From positions 1-50,384 of the forward strand of contig DEJO01000031.1 in assembly GCA_002353555.1 (NCBI GenBank): 50,384 nucleotides of DNA. The letters are read 5' to 3'. Shown piece after piece: positions 1 to 7,220 of this stretch (the first letter of the stretch is position 1; each line of letters opens with the position of its first letter). The position numbers were made by a program, and so were the translations under genes. The DNA is from Prevotella sp. UBA2746. GTDB taxonomy: Bacteria > Bacteroidota > Bacteroidia > Bacteroidales > Bacteroidaceae. Under the pieces are notes generated by a model. It saw only the letters and a program-made list of their open reading frames with translations. It did no database searches and was not told where the DNA came from.

Positions 1-1115
1 CCGGCGTTCACCGCCTTGCCCGGTGCAAAGAGCATTTTTGTTTCCACGAATTTCTCGGCAGCCTCTGCCGTACATCCCATGTTGCTGACCTCCGCCACGC
101 ATACCGGCTTGTGGGCGATGATGTGGTCTGCATCCTCGCCGTTCAGCTCGTTCTGTGTGGCACAAGGCAGGTAGATGTCCGCCTTCTGCTCCCACGGCTT
201 CTTACCCTCGAAGAACGTTGCACCCTCGAATTCCTCGACGTATGGCTGGCACACGTCGTTGCCGCTGGCACGCAGCTCCAGCATATATGCTATCTTCTCG
301 TCGTCGAGTCCTGCCGGGTCGTAGACATATCCGTCCGGTCCGCTGATGGTGATGACCTTTGCCCCCAGCTCCGTAGCCTTCTTCGCAGCGCCCCATGCCA
401 CGTTGCCGAAGCCGCTCAGGGCGATGGTCTTGCCCTTGATGTCGTCGCCGTGGGTGGCAAGCATGTGGTTCACGAAGTAGATGGCACCATATCCGGTAGC
501 CTCCGGCCGTATGCGTGAGCCGCCAAACTCCATGCCCTTGCCCGTGAGCACACCCTGGAACTGGTGGGTCAGCTTCTTGTACATGCCGAACAGGTAGCCT
601 ATCTCCCGTGCGCCTACTCCGATGTCACCGGCAGGCACGTCCTCGTCTGGGCCGATGTGTCTGTACAGCTCCGTCATGAAAGCCTGACAGAAGCGCATCA
701 CCTCCGCATCGCTCCGTCCGCGTATCGAGAAGTCGGAGCCGCCCTTGCCGCCGCCCATCGGCAACGTCGTCAGGGCGTTCTTGAACGTCTGCTCAAATCC
801 TAAGAACTTCAGTATCGACAGGTTCACCGACGAGTGGAACCGCAGACCGCCCTTGTACGGGCCGATGGCACTGTTGAACTGTACGCGGTAGCCCAGGTTC
901 ACGTGCACCTCACCCTTGTCGTCTGTCCACGGCACGCGGAAGGTGATGATGCGCTCCGGTTCCACGATGCGCTCCATGATCTTCGCCTTCTCAAACTCCG
1001 GGTGCTGGTTATACACGTCCTTCACCGACAGCAACACCTCGTGTACTGCCTGTAGATACTCTAACTCTCCTGGATGCTTCTGCTCCAGTTGCTGCATGAT
1101 TTTCTCGACTTCCAT
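1..1115 (-). CDS. gdhA: NADP-type glutamate dehydrogenase, 3' end cut by window edge
   Basis: Interconverts glutamate and 2-oxoglutarate plus ammonia in the cytoplasm, the main ammonia assimilation route in many Bacteroidota. The reading frame starts at an ATG at 1115 (protein begins MEVEKIMQQLEQ) and stays open to base 1, giving 371 of the roughly 445 residues usual for this hexameric family. Around residues 118-126 it has the substrate-binding stretch PMGGGKGGSDF with the conserved lysine, followed by a typical RFCQAFMTELYRHIG segment. The dinucleotide fold follows with GFGNVAWGA. A good promoter lies 50 bp upstream. NADP rather than NAD use is inferred from family resemblance, not from a diagnostic residue. 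Confidence 0.95.
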   Translation of the reverse strand, partial: MEVEKIMQQLEQKHPGELEYLQAVHEVLLSVKDVYNQHPEFEKAKIMERIVEPERIITFRVPWTDDKGEVHVNLGYRVQFNSAIGPYKGGLRFHSSVNLSILKFLGFEQTFKNALTTLPMGGGKGGSDFSIRGRSDAEVMRFCQAFMTELYRHIGPDEDVPAGDIGVGAREIGYLFGMYKKLTHQFQGVLTGKGMEFGGSRIRPEATGYGAIYFVNHMLATHGDDIKGKTIALSGFGNVAWGAAKKATELGAKVITISGPDGYVYDPAGLDDEKIAYMLELRASGNDVCQPYVEEFEGATFFEGKKPWEQKADIYLPCATQNELNGEDADHIIAHKPVCVAEVSNMGCTAEAAEKFVETKMLFAPGKAVNA

Positions 1116-1161
1116 AGTAGTATTATTTAGGTTGTTTGTCCGTCATTCCGGCTTGATACCG

Positions 1162-1193
1162 CAAAAGTATACACTTTTTATGATATCGCCAAA
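1162..1193 (-). promoter_or_regulatory. gdhA promoter
   Basis: On the minus strand TTTG (1190-1193), 20 bases, then TACTTTTG (1162-1169) fits the Bacteroidota -33/-7 pattern TTTG-N19-21-TAnnTTTG. Start of gdhA is 47 bases downstream of the -7 box. Confidence 0.75.
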
Positions 1194-1351
1194 TAAAAAC
1201 ACCATTAAATATAAAATGACCCACCCTCACGGGCGAACCATTCGGTAATTAAAATTCAAACACCGCTGAACATGGCAGCGGGCATCATCGTACGATCTGC
1301 GGTGCATAGATAGATAAAAAATCTTAAAATAGTAGCCGTTGTTTTTATTTT

Positions 1352-1383
1352 TTTGAATGTTGGCAAAAAGTTTATTATCTTTG
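1352..1383 (+). promoter_or_regulatory. Promoter of the 948-residue secreted protein
   Basis: TTTG at 1352-1355, 20 bases, TATCTTTG at 1376-1383. Transcription should start near 1390, so the next large gene (1660) has a leader of about 270 bases. Confidence 0.75.
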
Positions 1384-1389
1384 CCGAAG

Positions 1390-1659
1390 TTTTAAAACAA
1401 TTTAATAGTTATAACGTAAAAACAGCCCCCAACACGGCTGACGGTACAACACTTACAAGAAACTCGGCGTATGGAGACGACAGGAAGGAACGTATGGCAC
1501 AGGGAACTGGTGCGGCTGCCTTATATAATAAGGTGGCGCGGCAGCATGAATGGGCGTATGACCTGCGAACGGCGCTCCGCGCTATGAACAAGGCAACCAC
1601 TGAAAGGTTACTACATAAACAAAGAAAACAATGAAACAATTAATTAAACTCAAGCAAGT
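1390..1659 (+). promoter_or_regulatory. Long structured 5' leader with upstream reading frames
   Basis: About 270 bases between the promoter and the ATG at 1660, unusually long for this window. It contains a nested hairpin: CCTTAT-ATA-ATAAGG at 1519-1533, enclosed by GCTGCC and GGCAGC arms. A 46-codon frame (ATG 1494, stop 1632-1634) overlaps an ATG at 1631, whose 10-codon frame stops at 1661-1663, overlapping the ATG of the main gene. I do not recognise a known riboswitch. The chain of overlaps suggests translational coupling; that is inference. Confidence 0.4.
1494..1634 (+). CDS. Possible upstream ORF, 46 residues, basic
   Basis: Short frame inside the leader, starting MAQGTGAAALYNKV and ending in a lysine/arginine/glutamine-rich tail (LLHKQRKQ). 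The frame is open further upstream, but those codons precede the predicted transcription start, so the ATG at 1494 is the first usable one. Its stop overlaps the start of a 10-codon frame that in turn overlaps the start of the secreted protein. No recognised family; it may be a regulatory uORF or chance. Confidence 0.25.
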   Translation: MAQGTGAAALYNKVARQHEWAYDLRTALRAMNKATTERLLHKQRKQ

Positions 1660-4506
1660 ATGAAAAAATTATTTACTTTATTGACGCTTCTCGTGGCGAT
1701 AGTCACGGGAGCGTGGGCACAGACAGGTACTGCTCTTTCCGATTTGAATTTTTCATATCCTACAGCTTTACCTACTGCTTACACCTTTTCTTCTGCTAAT
1801 ACGCCTACAATTGCTACTATAGGAGGTAAGAGTAGCGTATATGTGGCCAATGGTGGCGGTACTAGTATTCCTACATTTTCTTCAGATAATACTGCACCTA
1901 CTGGTGGAAAGCGTTGGATGGCATTCTGTCCTGCAGAAGATTGTGACGTTAAGATAAGTGTTTATTCAAACAAAAAGACATTCTACATTTGGGACAAAGA
2001 TAAAAAAACTACAAGTGATGCAGTTGCTTCATATACTAATTCAGCACAAGCTTGGGAAGACTGGGAAGTCGAAGGTTTGAAAGCTGGTACTTGGTACGTT
2101 ATAGGTGCAGGAAACTCTCAGTGTTATGTTGGTGCAATGACATTCACAGCAGCTGTTTCCGACGGCAAGACCAACCTCGTTGGTGCTTGGAGTTCAGCAA
2201 CTTCAAACTTTGACTTTGGTTCAACCGCTACAGCTCCAACATTCGCTGTAACTGGTGGTACAGCTACGGCTGGTACTGACTATTCTGTGGCTTATGCATT
2301 GACTACAGATGGCGGCAACGTTACAGTTAATTCAACCAGTGGTATCACTGCTATCGACACAAACACTCCGGGTACTTCTAAAGTAAAAGCAACTATTACC
2401 GTAAAAAACGAAACTGATTACAAAGCAACAACGACTGAGTATGAAACAACGATTACGGTAAATCCTGAGCAGACAGCTCCTGCTGGTGGAAAGTATACAA
2501 TAACCTTCAATGGAAAGGACGAAGGAGATACCGATTACTTCACTAATGTGGGTAAACATAGCTTTAATACCAAGTTTAAAGATGCTACTTATGATGGTAA
2601 AGCATTTACCAGTGGCTTGAAAATGGAAGGTACCACCGAAATTGACTTTACGACTACAGCTGCTACATCAATAGTAACTATTGTTCAGTCTACATGGTCA
2701 GATACGGGTATTGCATTTGATGATAATACTGTTGCTTCTTCAACGGCAACAGCTGGTACAGGCTATCGTGTGTATACATTTACGAATGTTGCTGCTGGCT
2801 CTCATTCCATGAAACGTGGATCAGCTGCAGAAAGTGGCATTTTCCAAATTACAGTTGAAGAAATAGCTGCTACCAATGCTCCTGTTATTACTGTAGACCC
2901 CGCTTCAGCTGAATATGCAACAGGCGCAACTGCAGATGCTTTGACGGTTTCAGCTACAGCTTCTGCCGGTAATCTTTCTTATCAGTGGTACAGCAATACA
3001 ACGGCAAGCAACGAAGGTGGCACCGAAATCGCTGAAGCTACATCAGCAAACTATACTCCTTCTACCGCTACGGCTGGTACCTATTATTATTATGTAGTTG
3101 TCTCTGACGACAATGGCTCTGCTACTTCAAAGGTGGCAACAATCACTGTTGTAGACGCTTCCGCCCCGACAAGCGTAACGATTTCGGGTGCTCCTACCGC
3201 AGCTGTTGCTTTGAATCAGGTTGTAAAATTGACTGCAACCGTTGAAGGTGCTGTTCCTGACGCTACTGTTGACTGGCTGGATGAGTCAGATAACGTTTTG
3301 AAATCTGCAACAACCACTTACACCGTTCCTACTACAGCTATTGGAGAAGTAAAGGTTAAAGCTCGTGCTACCAACGAAAGTGGTTCTGTTTCTTCTGATT
3401 TGGTTACTATTAACGTCATCGACCCGAATAAGAACATTGAAGCTAATGAGTACTTCATTTCTGTAGATGAGCAGGTTTATCCTAATGAGAAGATTACAGG
3501 TACTGACATCGCCCTGACATTTGTCAACGGTAAGGCTGGCGAGAGTTTCACTGCTGGTGTTTCTGATAATATGATAAGTGGTGAAAATAGCAATTATGTG
3601 GCTTCTATTTCTGGTTCACAGAGTAACAACGGTTGGAAAGCTCAGTTCGAGCCGACGGCTAATGGTATCCTGAAAGTTGGTGTTGTGATTAACAACAATA
3701 AGACATTCTCTATTGCTCCAGCAGCTAATGTGACATCGTTCAGCTACAAAGGCAAGAACAATGCAGATCCTCAGGAGGCTGTTGAGGAGACAGTTGAAGG
3801 CAATTCATTGACGACAGGAGAAGCAGCAACTGATAAATTATATGTTGAAGTTACTCTTAACGTTGAGGCTAACAAGGAATACTCTTTCTCTGTTGCAGGT
3901 TCTAAGATGGGCTTCTACGGCTTTACCTTCACCCCGACTGTTCCTGTAATTATCACGTCTGCCGGTGCTGCATCGTTCAGCTCAACTGAGGCTCTTGACT
4001 TCTCTGCTGTAGAGGGCATCACAGCATACAAGGCAACGGCTAAGTCAGACAGCTATGTTCACTTGGATGAAGTTGCGCAGGTTCCTGCTGGTGCCGGTGT
4101 CATCGTGAAGGGTGCTCAAGGTACTTACAATGTACCTGTAGCAACAGGCGACGTTGCCGAGCTTGAAGGTAACCTGTTGGTAGGTACAGGCGAGAACACC
4201 TTTAAAGTAACTTCTGCAGAATATGGAAAGGTATTCAAGTATGTGAAGACAAACGCTGGTGTTGTAGGCTTCCAGAAGGCTAAGGTAGATTGGACTTGCC
4301 AGGCAGGTCATGCTTATCTGATGCTCTCTGAGCCTCAGGCTCGCGAATTCATCGGTATCTTCGGCGAAGAGGTCGTTACTGGAATTGATGCCATCGAGAA
4401 TGGAACCATTGACAATGACGCTCCTGCTTACAACCTCGCTGGTCAGAAGGTCGGCAAGGGCTACAAGGGTATCGTGATTATTAACGGAAAGAAAGTAGTG
4501 AAATAA
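1660..4506 (+). CDS. Secreted multi-domain protein with Ig-like domains and T9SS tail
   Basis: A 948-residue protein with a signal peptide (residues 1-20, ending TGAWA/QTG). I see no catalytic motif. Layout: beta-rich module A (about 24-165) ending in an aromatic strand; a linking beta domain (170-270); a second module (278-402); an Ig-like domain (407-498, with YQWYSN and a YYYYVVVSDDNG strand); another Ig-like or cadherin-like domain (504-587); a third module (595-760) ending SKMGFYGFTF; a domain of about 130 residues (764-895); and a C-terminal tail (905-948) with YNLAGQKVGKGYKG and INGKKVVK, the type-A sorting signal style of Bacteroidota. The third module matches the N-terminal module of the pectate lyase at 7221 (SKLGFYGFKF). 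Likely exported to the surface, possibly binding polysaccharide. Function unknown. Confidence 0.85.
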   Translation: MKKLFTLLTLLVAIVTGAWAQTGTALSDLNFSYPTALPTAYTFSSANTPTIATIGGKSSVYVANGGGTSIPTFSSDNTAPTGGKRWMAFCPAEDCDVKISVYSNKKTFYIWDKDKKTTSDAVASYTNSAQAWEDWEVEGLKAGTWYVIGAGNSQCYVGAMTFTAAVSDGKTNLVGAWSSATSNFDFGSTATAPTFAVTGGTATAGTDYSVAYALTTDGGNVTVNSTSGITAIDTNTPGTSKVKATITVKNETDYKATTTEYETTITVNPEQTAPAGGKYTITFNGKDEGDTDYFTNVGKHSFNTKFKDATYDGKAFTSGLKMEGTTEIDFTTTAATSIVTIVQSTWSDTGIAFDDNTVASSTATAGTGYRVYTFTNVAAGSHSMKRGSAAESGIFQITVEEIAATNAPVITVDPASAEYATGATADALTVSATASAGNLSYQWYSNTTASNEGGTEIAEATSANYTPSTATAGTYYYYVVVSDDNGSATSKVATITVVDASAPTSVTISGAPTAAVALNQVVKLTATVEGAVPDATVDWLDESDNVLKSATTTYTVPTTAIGEVKVKARATNESGSVSSDLVTINVIDPNKNIEANEYFISVDEQVYPNEKITGTDIALTFVNGKAGESFTAGVSDNMISGENSNYVASISGSQSNNGWKAQFEPTANGILKVGVVINNNKTFSIAPAANVTSFSYKGKNNADPQEAVEETVEGNSLTTGEAATDKLYVEVTLNVEANKEYSFSVAGSKMGFYGFTFTPTVPVIITSAGAASFSSTEALDFSAVEGITAYKATAKSDSYVHLDEVAQVPAGAGVIVKGAQGTYNVPVATGDVAELEGNLLVGTGENTFKVTSAEYGKVFKYVKTNAGVVGFQKAKVDWTCQAGHAYLMLSEPQAREFIGIFGEEVVTGIDAIENGTIDNDAPAYNLAGQKVGKGYKGIVIINGKKVVK

Positions 4507-4519
4507 AGACCCTTCCCGC

Positions 4520-4539
4520 CCTCCCCTGCAAAGGGGAGG
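4520..4539 (+). terminator. Hairpin after the secreted protein gene
   Basis: CCTCCCC, loop TGCAAA, GGGGAGG form a perfect 7-bp stem 14 bases after the stop at 4506. There is no T-run, and C/G-rich hairpins of this style recur as dispersed repeats at 12955, 40524, 40907, 42141 and 47775, so it may be one of those rather than a dedicated terminator. Confidence 0.4.
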
Positions 4540-4562
4540 AGGGACTCTAAATACATTTGATT

Positions 4563-4751
4563 ATGGAAAAGAAAGTATATATGCAGCCTTCTCTGAAGGC
4601 ACACGACATGGATGAGGAGTTGCTGGCAGCAGTGTCAGATCCCGTCATTGATGAGAACGAAGAATCTGTGGACCTTGCTCGTCAGAGCGGCTGGGGACTA
4701 GTAGAGGAAGAGCAGGGTGCAAGAAAGACCCGCAGCGTCTGGGACGAGTAA
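4563..4751 (+). CDS. Small acidic peptide, 62 residues, leader-like
   Basis: Starts at the ATG at 4563 (a TTG two codons earlier is less likely). Begins MEKKVYMQPSLKAHDMDEELLAAVSDP, broken here as an N-terminal KKVYMQPSL segment, an ELLAAVS segment, then an acidic part (IDENEESVD) and a tail rich in R/K/E with GWGLVEEEQ. Bacteroidota genomes contain many short proteins starting with K-x-Y-x-x-P-x-L followed by a hydrophobic LLAA-S patch; their role is not established. No signal peptide or membrane segment. It lies 57 bases after the secreted protein gene and before a strong terminator, so co-transcription is possible. Function unknown. Confidence 0.6.
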   Translation: MEKKVYMQPSLKAHDMDEELLAAVSDPVIDENEESVDLARQSGWGLVEEEQGARKTRSVWDE

Positions 4752-4831
4752 GAGTCAATTGACAATTCTTGCGCCGCTTCGTGCAAGCGAACAGGTTCAA
4801 ACGGATAGTGAATGATTCACTATCATACGAT

Positions 4832-4864
4832 AAAGGAGGGCTGCCCACTGGGCAGCCCTCCTTT
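4832..4864 (+). terminator. Strong hairpin terminator
   Basis: Perfect 15-bp stem: AAAGGAGGGCTGCCC, loop ACT, GGGCAGCCCTCCTTT. It is 80 bases after the stop of the 62-residue peptide and closes that unit. A smaller perfect hairpin (GAGTGCGC-GAA-GCGCACTC, 4881-4899) follows. Confidence 0.7.
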
Positions 4865-4907
4865 GAATCCTTATGGCATAGAGTGCGCGAAGCGCACTCC
4901 ATAATTT

Positions 4908-5304
4908 TTAACCACAGATTCTCAAGACCTTCGGAATGAGCGAGCAAAGCTCGAGCGGCACGGATAAACACGGATGAGCGATGAAGGGGAAAGAAATTTT
5001 AAGAAATTACCCAGAAATTTTCTGGGTTGAATTATAGTAATTATGCTAATTTCTTTCGAAAAAATCCTTAGAGAGAGATATAAATAACAACGGAACACAC
5101 AGAACACACGGAAAATCATCCCCAATGAGATGATGGAGAGGATCAAAGAAAGAAATTGCCAGAAATTACCCAGAAATTATTCTCATTATGTTAATTTCTT
5201 TCTTTATTCTAAATGTCTTTAAGGAAAGAAATAACCAGAAATTATCCAGAAATTATTCTAATTATTCAAATTTCTTTCTTTTTATCCGAGTAATCTGTGG
5301 TTAA
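4908..5304. repeat. Non-coding element with terminal inverted repeats
   Basis: Bounded by TTAACCACAGATT (4908-4920) and its exact reverse complement (5292-5304). Inside are three related inverted-repeat units, each opening GAAAGAAAT and closing AATTTCTTTC, with a core like CCAGAAATTA (4989-5057, 5148-5202, 5224-5278). No protein-coding frame is convincing. A related but smaller structure (AACCGCAGATT ... AATCTGTGG) lies at 37212-37302, so this is a dispersed family. MITE-like in shape; no transposase in the window. Confidence 0.7.
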
Positions 5305-5346
5305 CTCAATAGATTGGTATTCGTGAGATTGGCTTCGCCCATTATC

Positions 5347-5474
5347 GTCACGACTCGGCATAGACATCAAGCGAGCTTGCTTTCAGCGAACTCTGTCACG
5401 ACTCGGCATAGCTCAAACGTGGTTTGGCTCTGCTCTCGCTGCTCCATCGCTTGTGTCTCTGCTCTCGCTGCTCC
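5347..5474. repeat. Paired short repeats
   Basis: GTCACGACTCGGCATAG occurs at 5347-5363 and 5395-5411, and GCTCTCGCTGCTCC at the ends of 5427-5445 and 5456-5474. The same start (GTCACGACTCG) and end (TCGCTGCTCC) frame the 85-bp repeats at 5881-6050, so these are one family. No gene here. Confidence 0.6.
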
Positions 5475-5533
5475 GATAATTCGTGTTATTCGTGTTCGAA
5501 TAAATCATATCTGTGGTTCTGTTGTTACTGTTG

Positions 5534-5642
5534 AGGTGCCAAAAGCATTGTGTTGATGGGATAAATGCATTGAGTTGGTGGGGCAAAAGCGTTGAGTTGA
5601 AGGGACAAAAGCATTGAGTTGGAGGGGCAAAAGCGTTGAGGC
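5534..5642. repeat. 22-bp tandem array, five direct units
   Basis: The core GC(A/G)TTG occurs at 5545, 5567, 5589, 5611 and 5633, an exact 22-bp period. Consensus around it is GGGCAAAAGCRTTGAGTTGR. It runs directly into the palindromic array at 5650, and both lie downstream of a minus-strand promoter (5784-5815). Confidence 0.85.
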
Positions 5643-5649
5643 GAAAACA

Positions 5650-5728
5650 AAAACCTGCAGGTTTTCATTTGAAAACTTGCAGGTTTTTATATGTAAACCT
5701 ATAGGTTTTTATGGGATAACCTGTAGGT
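5650..5728. repeat. 22-bp tandem array, four palindromic units
   Basis: Palindromes CCTGCAGG, CTTGCAGG, CCTATAGG, CCTGTAGG start at 5654, 5676, 5698 and 5720, again exactly 22 bp apart, each flanked by A-rich left and T-rich right sides. The centre bases vary while the AACC..GGTT frame is kept in most units, which suggests selection on pairing or on protein binding. Confidence 0.85.
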
Positions 5729-5749
5729 TAATGATGGCTTTAAGCAGCG

Positions 5750-5815
5750 GTGCCGGTCTTTCCGGCACGGTACCTTGCAACTACAAAGGTACAACAAAAC
5801 GGGCGGAAAACCAAA
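5750..5815 (-). promoter_or_regulatory. Orphan promoter and hairpin facing the 22-bp arrays
   Basis: Minus strand: TTTG (5812-5815), 20 bases, TACCTTTG (5784-5791), a full match to the Bacteroidota pattern. Transcription would start near 5777 and run left through a perfect hairpin (GTGCCGG-5 nt-CCGGCAC, 5750-5768) and then all nine 22-bp units. No protein-coding frame lies downstream on that strand. Confidence 0.55.
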
Positions 5816-5880
5816 TTTTTCGGCACCTAAATCCGGAAGTTTAAGACTACTTCTTAAACTCCCCTTTCTTTACTAAATAT

Positions 5881-6050
5881 TACGTCACTACGTTCCGTGA
5901 TTCTTGTCACGACTCGAGAGTTCAAAAAGAGCTACTTTTTGAATTCTCCTCGCTGCTCCAAGAATTACGTCACTACGTTCCGTGATTCTTGTCGCGACTC
6001 GAGAGTTCAAAAAGAGTTACTTTTTGAATTCTCCTCGCTGCTCCAAGAAT
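5881..6050. repeat. 85-bp direct duplication overlapping the asd stop
   Basis: Two nearly identical 85-bp copies, 5881-5965 and 5966-6050, each with TACGTCACTACGTTCC at the left and TCCTCGCTGCTCCAAGAATT at the right; they differ at few positions (for example GTCACGACTC versus GTCGCGACTC). Each includes an inner inverted repeat (GAGTTCAAAAAG ... CTTTTTGAATTC-like). The right copy contains the last codons and stop of asd. Confidence 0.85.
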
Positions 6051-7033
6051 TCACCAATCTGTACGGCATTGAGGGCGGCGCCCTTGCGAATCTGGTCGCC
6101 GGTGAGCCAGAGGGTGATGCCGTTGTCGTTGGCGAGGTCGCGGCGCACGCGTCCTACATAGACATCGTCCTTGCCGGCAGACTCTAACGGCATGGGGTAT
6201 ACGTAGTTCTGCGGGTCGTCCTTGAGGGTGACGCCGTCGGCTTTGGCGAGAGCTTCGCGTACCTGTTCTACGGTGAGCGGCTTCTCGGTCTCTATCCATA
6301 CCGACTCGGAGTGGGAGCGGAGAGAGCTGACACGCACGCAGGTGGCACTGGTGCGCACGTCGCTGTGCATGATCTTCTGCGTCTCGTTGAACATCTTCAT
6401 CTCCTCCTTGGTGTAGTCGTTTTCAGTCATCACGTCAATTTGCGGGATGACGTTGTATGCCAGCTGGTGCGGGAACTTCTTGATGGTCTTCACCTCGCCC
6501 GTCTCTACCAGTTCCTTGTACTGCTGTTGCAGCTCAGCCATTGCCACGGCACCAGCTCCGCTGGCACTCTGATAGCTGGAGATATGTATGCGCTTGATGT
6601 GCGACAGCTCCTCGATGGGCTTCAGTACGACTACCATCATGATGGTGGTGCAGTTGGGGTTGGCGATGATGTTGCGCGGACGGTTGAGTGCATCCTCGGC
6701 GTTCACCTCCGGCACGACGAGCGGCACGTCCTTGTCCATGCGGAAGGCGCTGCTGTTGTCGATCATCACGCAGCCGTACTTGGTGATGGTCTCAGCGAAG
6801 TCTTTCGATGTGCCACCTCCGGCGCTGACAAAAGCCACGTCGATGTCCTTGAAGTCATCGTTGTGTTGTAGGAGTTTCACCTCATAGTCTTTGCCCTTGA
6901 AGTTGTACTTGGTACCGGCGCTGCGCTCGGAACCGAAGAGTACGAGTTCGTCGATGGGGAAGTTTCTCTCAGCGAGAATGCGCAGGAATTCCTGACCTAC
7001 GGCGCCGCTGGCGCCAACAATAGCTACTTTCAT
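6017..7033 (-). CDS. asd: Aspartate-semialdehyde dehydrogenase
   Basis: Makes aspartate semialdehyde from aspartyl phosphate with NADPH, a branch point to lysine/diaminopimelate, threonine and methionine. The 338-residue product opens with the NADP-binding GASGAVGQ, has the catalytic cysteine in NPNCTT (Cys128), a QSASGAG segment and the catalytic histidine in RSHSESV (His241). Length fits the family. The last residues (EFLEQRGEFKK) are encoded by an 85-bp repeat (5966-6050), so the native end has probably been replaced. It has its own promoter and no close partner on the same strand. Confidence 0.96.
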   Translation of the reverse strand: MKVAIVGASGAVGQEFLRILAERNFPIDELVLFGSERSAGTKYNFKGKDYEVKLLQHNDDFKDIDVAFVSAGGGTSKDFAETITKYGCVMIDNSSAFRMDKDVPLVVPEVNAEDALNRPRNIIANPNCTTIMMVVVLKPIEELSHIKRIHISSYQSASGAGAVAMAELQQQYKELVETGEVKTIKKFPHQLAYNVIPQIDVMTENDYTKEEMKMFNETQKIMHSDVRTSATCVRVSSLRSHSESVWIETEKPLTVEQVREALAKADGVTLKDDPQNYVYPMPLESAGKDDVYVGRVRRDLANDNGITLWLTGDQIRKGAALNAVQIGEFLEQRGEFKK

Positions 7034-7061
7034 ATTTTAGTTTTTACATCAAATTTGGCTG

Positions 7062-7092
7062 CAAAATTACATAAAAACGAGTGCAGAACAAA
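7062..7092 (-). promoter_or_regulatory. asd promoter
   Basis: TTTG (7089-7092), 19 bases, TAATTTTG (7062-7069) on the minus strand, 29 bases before the asd start. The -33 box lies inside the dispersed repeat at 7076-7122. Confidence 0.75.
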
Positions 7093-7122
7093 ATAAACTT
7101 GTTTATTTTTTATGCCGAGTGC
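7076..7122. repeat. 47-bp dispersed repeat, copy 1
   Basis: Matches 21041-21087 at 46 of 47 positions. Contains the palindromic core AAATAAACTTGTTTATTT and ends ATGCCGAGTGC. Intergenic in both places. Confidence 0.85.
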
Positions 7123-7155
7123 ATTGTAAGTTCTCTAAAATGACGCAAAAACAAG

Positions 7156-7195
7156 GGAAATGCAAAAGGAAAGTAATCTTTTCTTTTGCATTTCC
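7156..7195 (-). terminator. Terminator of the pectate lyase gene
   Basis: Perfect 13-bp stem GGAAATGCAAAAG / CTTTTGCATTTCC with a 14-base loop, 25 bases past the stop of the pectate lyase. A similar A-rich hairpin sits at 20964-20990. Confidence 0.5.
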
Positions 7196-7220
7196 GCATG
7201 TGAGGTTGTTCAGGTGTGTC

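Noticed and set aside
1353..1634. 93-codon frame starting at a TTG-like position
   Set aside because: Its start lies upstream of the predicted transcription start; only the part from ATG 1494 could be translated.
5534..5735. CRISPR array
   Set aside because: Units are contiguous with no unique spacers, period is only 22 bp, and there are no cas genes in the window.
5614..5844. 76-codon frame through the 22-bp arrays
   Set aside because: It translates the tandem and palindromic repeats themselves and ignores their palindromic structure; no plausible protein.
6311..6871. 186-codon plus-strand frame opposite asd
   Set aside because: Shadow of Asd, whose catalytic Cys and His are on the minus strand.
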